A stretch of 17,441 bases of DNA from an uncultured Bacillota bacterium. GTDB taxonomy: Bacteria > Bacillota > Clostridia > Peptostreptococcales > Anaerovoracaceae. Positions 13,131-17,441 of this stretch are shown in pieces. The stretch lies in contig CAMNNG010000011.1 in assembly GCA_946545145.1 (NCBI GenBank), positions 1 to 17,441 on the forward strand. The letters are read 5' to 3'. The notes beneath the pieces were generated by a model that had not been told where the DNA came from, ran no database searches, and saw nothing but the letters and a program-made list of their open reading frames with translations. Each line of letters opens with the position of its first letter. Position 1 is the stretch's first letter. The translations under genes and the position numbers were made by a program.

Positions 13131-14321
13131 ATGACTGAAGAAACGAAAAACATATATATCGTAAGAAGCGGTGAGGCTGCGCTGAAAGGCCAGAACAAGC
13201 CGTACTTTGAGAAGATGCTCGCTGAGAGGATCAAAAAACTGCTGAAGAAATTCGAAGGGACCGAAGTCAGAAGGCATGAAGGCCTTATCTTCGTGCGCAC
13301 CGACAAAAGCGTTCCCGAGGAAGACGTCATCAGGGAAATGAAAAAGGTATTCGGCATCCAGTCGATTTCGCCGGCCGTTTCATGCGAGCCTGATATGAAG
13401 AGCATTGGCGAAAAGGCTGTAGAATACATGATGGACCTCATTGAAAAGAAGGGCGTCAAGACATTCAAGGTCGAAGCAAAGAGAGCTGACAAGTCCTTCC
13501 CCGTGAAGTCCCCGGACATCGCAAGGAGGATAGGAGCTGCCGTCCTCAAGGGCTGCAAGGTCCTCAGCGTAGATGTACATGAACCCGACGTATATCTCTT
13601 CGTCGATGTAAGGCCGGGCATCTGCTATATCTATCAGAAGAAGATAGCCGGATTCGGAGGCCTTCCTCTCGGAACGAACGGAAAGGGTCTTGTACTTCTC
13701 TCGGGCGGCATAGACTCGCCGGTAGCTACATTCATGATGGCGAAGAGGGGCATGCAGATCGAAGCTGTCCACTTCCATTCCTATCCCTACACGAGCGAGA
13801 GGGCCAGAGTCAAGGTCGAAGAACTTGCTTCCATCCTCGCAGTCTACTGCTCCAGGTTCAAGATGCATATCATCAACATGCTTCCTGTCCAGGAGGAGAT
13901 CGTAAAGAACTGCCCGCAGGAGGAGACCACTATCCAGCTCAGAAGGTTCATGATGAGGGTCGCAGAAAGAGTTGCTAAAAACAACGGCTGCGATATGCTG
14001 ATCACGGGCGAGAGCCTTGGTCAGGTCGCGAGCCAGACGTCGGACGCTCTGGTCGTCACAGACGCCTCAGTAAGCATACCCGTCATGAGACCTCTCATAG
14101 CTCTTGACAAGGTGGATATAATGGATATTGCACGTGATATTGGAACTTATGAAAAATCGATAGAACCGTACGAGGACTGCTGCACTGTCTTCCTGCCAAA
14201 GCATCCGGTAACGAGACCGAAGCTTGCGAAGATCGAAAAGTCCGAGTCGGCCCTCGATGTCGAGCAGCTCATTGAAACAGCTCTCGCATCTGAGGAGATC
14301 ATCGACATATATCCCGCCTGA
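13131..14321 (+). CDS. thiI: tRNA 4-thiouridine synthetase ThiI (rhodanese-less)
   Basis: The 396-residue protein has an N-terminal ferredoxin-like/THUMP region for tRNA binding (about residues 1-170), then an adenylating PP-loop domain with SGGIDSP at residues 191-197, and the family segment YEDCCTVFLP with C350/C351. It activates U8 of tRNA with ATP and inserts sulfur to give 4-thiouridine; some family members also supply sulfur for thiamine thiazole. It ends where the C-terminal rhodanese domain of E. coli ThiI would begin, like B. subtilis ThiI, which takes sulfur straight from its partner desulfurase. The partner gene lies immediately upstream. Confidence 0.96.
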   Translation: MTEETKNIYIVRSGEAALKGQNKPYFEKMLAERIKKLLKKFEGTEVRRHEGLIFVRTDKSVPEEDVIREMKKVFGIQSISPAVSCEPDMKSIGEKAVEYMMDLIEKKGVKTFKVEAKRADKSFPVKSPDIARRIGAAVLKGCKVLSVDVHEPDVYLFVDVRPGICYIYQKKIAGFGGLPLGTNGKGLVLLSGGIDSPVATFMMAKRGMQIEAVHFHSYPYTSERARVKVEELASILAVYCSRFKMHIINMLPVQEEIVKNCPQEETTIQLRRFMMRVAERVAKNNGCDMLITGESLGQVASQTSDALVVTDASVSIPVMRPLIALDKVDIMDIARDIGTYEKSIEPYEDCCTVFLPKHPVTRPKLAKIEKSESALDVEQLIETALASEEIIDIYPA

Positions 14322-14364
14322 TCGTAAGGTGAGCTGATAAGAAGGAAGGATCTTTTACTTATAA

Positions 14365-15063
14365 ATGGACGGACTTATTCAAAGCATACAGACTATGCTC
14401 GAAAACAATTACTGGCTGGCACCGGTGCTCGCACTGGCTGCCGGTCTTTTGACGAGCGTCACACCGTGCTCGCTTTCGGGCATGTCTTTGATGATAGGAT
14501 ATATCGAGAGCGGCAAGGTCTATGATACGAAAGGCGGACTGAAGCTCGCCGTTGCCTTTGCCCTCGGTTCGGCTGCGGTCTTCATGTGCCTGGGAGCCAT
14601 AGCCGCCGCTATAGGAAGCCTCTTCGGCGAGGAGCAGCACTGGCTGCACTTCGTTTTCGGAGCTCTGATGATACTGATGTCGCTCCAGCTTTTCGGAGTG
14701 CTGCATATAATACCTGAATTCAGCGTTGAAGGAAGAAAGAGATCGGGAACATTCGCGGGCGCCTTCATTATCGGCGTTATCGGAGGCCTTTTCGCTTCCC
14801 ACTGCGCTACGCCCGTTCTTCTGACGATTCTTGCTGTAGTTGCTGAAAAGAAGAGCATCGCTACGGGCCTGCTTCTTCTGTTCATGTTCTCCGTCGGCCA
14901 CGGCGTCCTCGCCGTCGTCTGCGGAGCTTCGACAGGATACATCAACGAGCTTGCAGGAAGGAAGTCGTTCCAGACGGCTGAGACTGTCATCAGATTCGTA
15001 CTGGGCGGCCTTATCCTGCTGCTCGGTATATACATGTGCTGGCTTGGATATGCAGGAGACTGA
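14365..15063 (+). CDS. CcdA/DsbD-like membrane thiol-disulfide protein
   Basis: The 232-residue integral membrane protein has about six hydrophobic segments (approximately residues 17-45, 60-87, 93-113, 128-160, 165-188, 206-228). The first and fourth carry single cysteines next to proline in an inverted-repeat arrangement, TPC (C35) and HCATP (C147), as in CcdA and the DsbD core, where the pair carries reducing power across the membrane. Function therefore is probably export of electrons to an extracytoplasmic thioredoxin-like or heme-handling partner, but no such partner is nearby. The ribosome site GAAGGAAGGA ends 14 bases before the ATG, rather far. It sits 43 bases after thiI and 18 before prmA, apparently in one operon. 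Confidence 0.78.
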   Translation: MDGLIQSIQTMLENNYWLAPVLALAAGLLTSVTPCSLSGMSLMIGYIESGKVYDTKGGLKLAVAFALGSAAVFMCLGAIAAAIGSLFGEEQHWLHFVFGALMILMSLQLFGVLHIIPEFSVEGRKRSGTFAGAFIIGVIGGLFASHCATPVLLTILAVVAEKKSIATGLLLLFMFSVGHGVLAVVCGASTGYINELAGRKSFQTAETVIRFVLGGLILLLGIYMCWLGYAGD

Positions 15064-15081
15064 TAATTAGGAGAAAGACGA

Positions 15082-15975
15082 ATGAAATACTACGAAGCAT
15101 CGATATTTACTGATTCACCTGACGAGATAGCCGCCAGGCTGATAATGATTGATATAACCTCCGTGAGGATCGAAGATCCCCGCGTGATGGAGGAGATAGT
15201 AGATTCGCAGAACGAATATGACTGGGATTATATCGACCCGAAGGCGATGTGTACCGAAAATGGTTCACCGCGCGTGATATGCTACTTCGAGGATGAAAAG
15301 TCCTGCGAAGAGCTCAGAGAAAGTTTCCCGGATCTTGAGATAGACATCCGTGAATGCGACGACAGTGAGTGGAAGGACAAGTACAAGGAGACGTTCAAGA
15401 CGCTTGAGCTTACTGACTCCATAATCATCAGGCCCAGCTGGGAGGATGAAGTCGAGACGGACAAGCACGTCATCGACCTGGACCCGGGCATGGCATTCGG
15501 CACGGGAGACCACGAAACCACATCCATGTGCGCAGTGCTCCTCGAAAAAGAGGGATGCGAAGGAAAGACCGTACTTGACGTAGGCACAGGCTCCGGAATT
15601 CTTTCGATCGCCGCTGCAGTGCTTGGCGCCAAAGACGTTCTCGGCGTAGACATCGATCCTGTAGCCTGTGAAGTCGCTCAGGAGAATATAGAGAAGAACG
15701 GCTGCGAAAACACAGTCACTATAAAAGAAGCAGACCTCACGAAGGGCATCGACATCAAGGCCGATATCGTCGTCGCTAACATCGTAGCGGAGCTGATAGT
15801 CGTGCTTTCAGCCGATGTCATCCGCCACATGAACAAAGGCGGCTATTTCATCAGCTCGGGCATCCTGACGGAAAAAGAAGGAATAGTGCTCGAGGCGCTG
15901 GAGAAGGCCGGATTCACTGTAGAAGACGTCACCAGAAAAGGCGAGTGGAGCGCCATAGGTGCGAGATATGAGTAG
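15082..15975 (+). CDS. prmA: Ribosomal protein L11 methyltransferase
   Basis: The 297-residue protein has an N-terminal substrate-recognition domain (about residues 1-100), a linker, and a class I methyltransferase fold with SAM motif LDVGTGSGILS (D166-G172 region), DPGMAFGTGDHETT just before it, and the family motif VVANIVAEL (N233). PrmA trimethylates L11 on lysines and the N-terminus. The ATG has AGGAG 9 bases upstream. Its last bases overlap the rsmE start; the prmA-rsmE pair is common in Firmicutes and joins two ribosome methylases. Confidence 0.95.
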   Translation: MKYYEASIFTDSPDEIAARLIMIDITSVRIEDPRVMEEIVDSQNEYDWDYIDPKAMCTENGSPRVICYFEDEKSCEELRESFPDLEIDIRECDDSEWKDKYKETFKTLELTDSIIIRPSWEDEVETDKHVIDLDPGMAFGTGDHETTSMCAVLLEKEGCEGKTVLDVGTGSGILSIAAAVLGAKDVLGVDIDPVACEVAQENIEKNGCENTVTIKEADLTKGIDIKADIVVANIVAELIVVLSADVIRHMNKGGYFISSGILTEKEGIVLEALEKAGFTVEDVTRKGEWSAIGARYE

Positions 15976-16705
15976 ATTTTTCGTAAGCGCCGCTGATATC
16001 GACGGCGCTGAAGTCAGAATAACGGACGCCGGGGATATACATCATCTGTCCCAGGTCCTCAGACTTGGCATCGGAGACGAGATCACTGTCTCCGATTCAT
16101 TTGAATGGGAGTATATCTGCGTCATTGAGGAGATAACGAAAGAAGCCGTCGTATGCAGGATAGAAGACAAGATGAAGTTTGCGACGGAGCCCTTCACGAA
16201 GGTCACGCTCTTCCAGGGCGTACCGAAGGGTCAGAAGCTTGACGATACGGTGAGAAAGACCACCGAGCTCGGAGTAAGCGGAATAGTGCCCGTCTTCATG
16301 AAGAGAACAGTCGTCAAGGACAACGGCGGCTACTCGAAGAAGGTCGATCGCTTCCGTACGATTGCCGTAGAGGCTTCGAAGCAGAGCGGAAGGAACATCG
16401 TTCCTGATGTGAATAATGCGGTCGGCTTCAACGAGATGATGAAGATGCTCGAAAGCTTCGATCTCGTTCTTTTCTGCTACGAGAACGAAGACAAGAGAAC
16501 GATAAAAGACGCGCTCGAAGGTCTTGAAAAAAGACCCGTTTCTGTTGCGCTGGTAATAGGTCCCGAAGGCGGCTTTGCCGATGACGAAGCCGAAAGACTC
16601 CAGGATGCAGGCCATCAGCCCGTCAGCCTCGGAAGGACTATCCTCAGGACGGAGACGGCAGGAACGGCAGCGCTCGCAATGATAATGTACGGCCTTGAGC
16701 TGTGA
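15968..16705 (+). CDS. rsmE: 16S rRNA m3U1498 methyltransferase RsmE
   Basis: From ATG 15968 the protein has 245 residues, the usual size. An N-terminal PUA-like domain (MSRFFV...HHLSQVLRL) is followed by a SPOUT methyltransferase with FQGVPKGQKLDD, the SAM-binding knot segment VIGPEGGF (about 196-203) and LGRTILRTETA. It methylates N3 of U1498 in 16S rRNA. The ATG at 15968 was preferred to the in-frame GTG at 15959 because RsmE proteins open with a short M-x-RFF-type start and AGGTG lies six bases before it. It overlaps the end of prmA by eight bases in another frame. Confidence 0.95.
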   Translation: MSRFFVSAADIDGAEVRITDAGDIHHLSQVLRLGIGDEITVSDSFEWEYICVIEEITKEAVVCRIEDKMKFATEPFTKVTLFQGVPKGQKLDDTVRKTTELGVSGIVPVFMKRTVVKDNGGYSKKVDRFRTIAVEASKQSGRNIVPDVNNAVGFNEMMKMLESFDLVLFCYENEDKRTIKDALEGLEKRPVSVALVIGPEGGFADDEAERLQDAGHQPVSLGRTILRTETAGTAALAMIMYGLEL

Positions 16706-16733
16706 CCAATGTATATAAAAAGGGATGAAAGAT

Positions 16734-17441
16734 ATGGATACGAAAAAGGTCTTTTGCGGAAATGTGCAGATAGGCGGAGGAGCTCCGGTAAGCATCCAGT
16801 CGATGACGAATGTCGACACAAGGGATACGGATGCTCTTCTTGATCAGATAAACAGGCTGACTGAAGCAGGATGTCAGATCGTCAGGGTGGCAATACCCGA
16901 CGAAGAGGCGGCTGACTCATTCGCAGAGGTCAGGAAAAAGACGGATGTACCCCTGGTCTGCGATATCCACTTTGATTACAGGCTCGCTCTCAGGGGTATA
17001 GAGGCAGGAGCCGACAAGATCAGGATCAATCCCGGAAACATCGGAGACAGGGAAAACGTCCTAGCTGTCGTGAATGCAGCGAAGAAGGCGCATATCCCGA
17101 TCAGGATCGGCGTCAATTCCGGATCACTTGAAAAGGACATCCTTGCAAGCATGGGAGTCACGGCTGACGCCCTCTGCGAAAGCGCGATGAGAAACGTAAG
17201 GATGGTCGAGGAGATGGACTTTGACGATATCGTCATATCGCTGAAGTCGTCAAACGTCAGGATGACCGTTGAAGCTTACAGAAAGCTTTCGGCCATGACT
17301 GATCATCCTCTTCATATAGGCGTGACAGAAGCCGGAACACCTGAGGCCGGAAAGATCAAGTCGGCCGTCGGTATAGGAGCTCTTCTTCTCGACGGGATAG
17401 GCGACACACTGAGGGTCTCGCTTACTGCAGACCCTGTCGAG
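16734..17441 (+). CDS. ispG: 4-hydroxy-3-methylbut-2-enyl diphosphate synthase IspG (3' end missing)
   Basis: The first 236 codons of a frame that remains open to the right edge. The TIM-barrel part of IspG is recognisable from VQIGGGAPVSIQSMTN (about residues 9-24), DTRD, VPLVCDIHFDYRLAL, DKIRINPGNIG (about 97-107), IPIRIGVNSGSLEKD and HIGVTEAGTPEAGK. The Fe-S domain with its cysteines is beyond the window. IspG converts MEcPP to HMBPP in the non-mevalonate isoprenoid pathway, using a 4Fe-4S cluster. ATG 16734 was chosen over ATG 16725: AGGG (16721-16724) is nine bases before the former and touches the latter. It begins 28 bases after rsmE with no terminator between, so it may be the end of the same operon. 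Confidence 0.94.
   Translation, partial: MDTKKVFCGNVQIGGGAPVSIQSMTNVDTRDTDALLDQINRLTEAGCQIVRVAIPDEEAADSFAEVRKKTDVPLVCDIHFDYRLALRGIEAGADKIRINPGNIGDRENVLAVVNAAKKAHIPIRIGVNSGSLEKDILASMGVTADALCESAMRNVRMVEEMDFDDIVISLKSSNVRMTVEAYRKLSAMTDHPLHIGVTEAGTPEAGKIKSAVGIGALLLDGIGDTLRVSLTADPVE

Noticed and set aside
14104..14122. TTGACA and TATAAT inside thiI
   Set aside because: The two hexamers are only seven bases apart, far too close for a sigma-A promoter.
15959..15967. GTG at 15959 as the rsmE start
   Set aside because: GGAG lies eight bases upstream so it is possible, but the family opens with the MSRFF-type sequence that begins at ATG 15968.
16712..16719. TATATAAA as a -10 element for ispG
   Set aside because: The only -35-like match (TTGAGC, 16695-16700) is 11-13 bases away, too short a spacer; ispG more likely shares the upstream transcript.
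1..17441. Mobile elements, CRISPR arrays, tRNA/rRNA genes or a defence system
   Set aside because: No transposase or recombinase motifs, no regularly spaced direct repeats, no tRNA-like cloverleaf and no rRNA sequence were seen; all sizeable frames are core housekeeping genes.

Overview
The window is an ordinary-looking bacterial chromosome segment, most likely from an anaerobic Clostridia-type Firmicute. This is suggested by strong AGGAGG-type ribosome sites, a B. subtilis-type ThiI without a rhodanese domain next to a NifZ-like cysteine desulfurase, an RNase Y gene, a very large clostridial-style PBP2 next to mreBCD, and the prmA-rsmE pair. G+C is moderate, roughly half by eye. Genus cannot be assigned from the sequence alone; a lineage such as Anaerovoracaceae or Lachnospiraceae is only a guess. 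No mobile element, CRISPR array, tRNA or rRNA was seen, and no gene-free stretch exceeds about 170 bases.

Layout, left to right. (1) The 3' part of an FKBP/trigger-factor-like peptidyl-prolyl isomerase ends in a clean intrinsic terminator. (2) A near-consensus promoter starts nrdR-cmk (deoxynucleotide control and CMP/dCMP kinase, with overlapping TAATG). (3) A second likely promoter at the end of cmk leads through a short structured leader into radC-mreB-mreC-mreD-mrdA(PBP2)-minD, a rod-shape (elongasome) operon with ATGA overlaps, closed by two tandem hairpins. (4) rodA, the glycosyltransferase partner of PBP2, is on the opposite strand, convergent with minD. (5) rodA and rny (RNase Y) diverge from a compact intergenic region where two strong sigma-A promoters share one palindromic -10 octamer. 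(6) After the rny terminator come nifZ-type cysteine desulfurase and thiI (tRNA 4-thiouridine), a CcdA/DsbD-like membrane thiol protein, prmA and rsmE (ribosome methylation), and the start of ispG (isoprenoid synthesis), which runs off the right edge.

Taken together, the genes serve cell-wall elongation (MreBCD, PBP2, RodA), nucleotide supply, RNA turnover and modification, and sulfur/Fe-S related metabolism. I see no novel defence or mobile system. The points most worth a second look are: a diverged MinD that ends before the usual C-terminal membrane-targeting helix and has no MinC or MinE beside it; rodA inverted next to that minD; the shared palindromic -10 between rodA and rny; a candidate NrdR box inside the nrdR promoter; and untranslated leaders in front of radC and rny that can fold over part of their ribosome sites.
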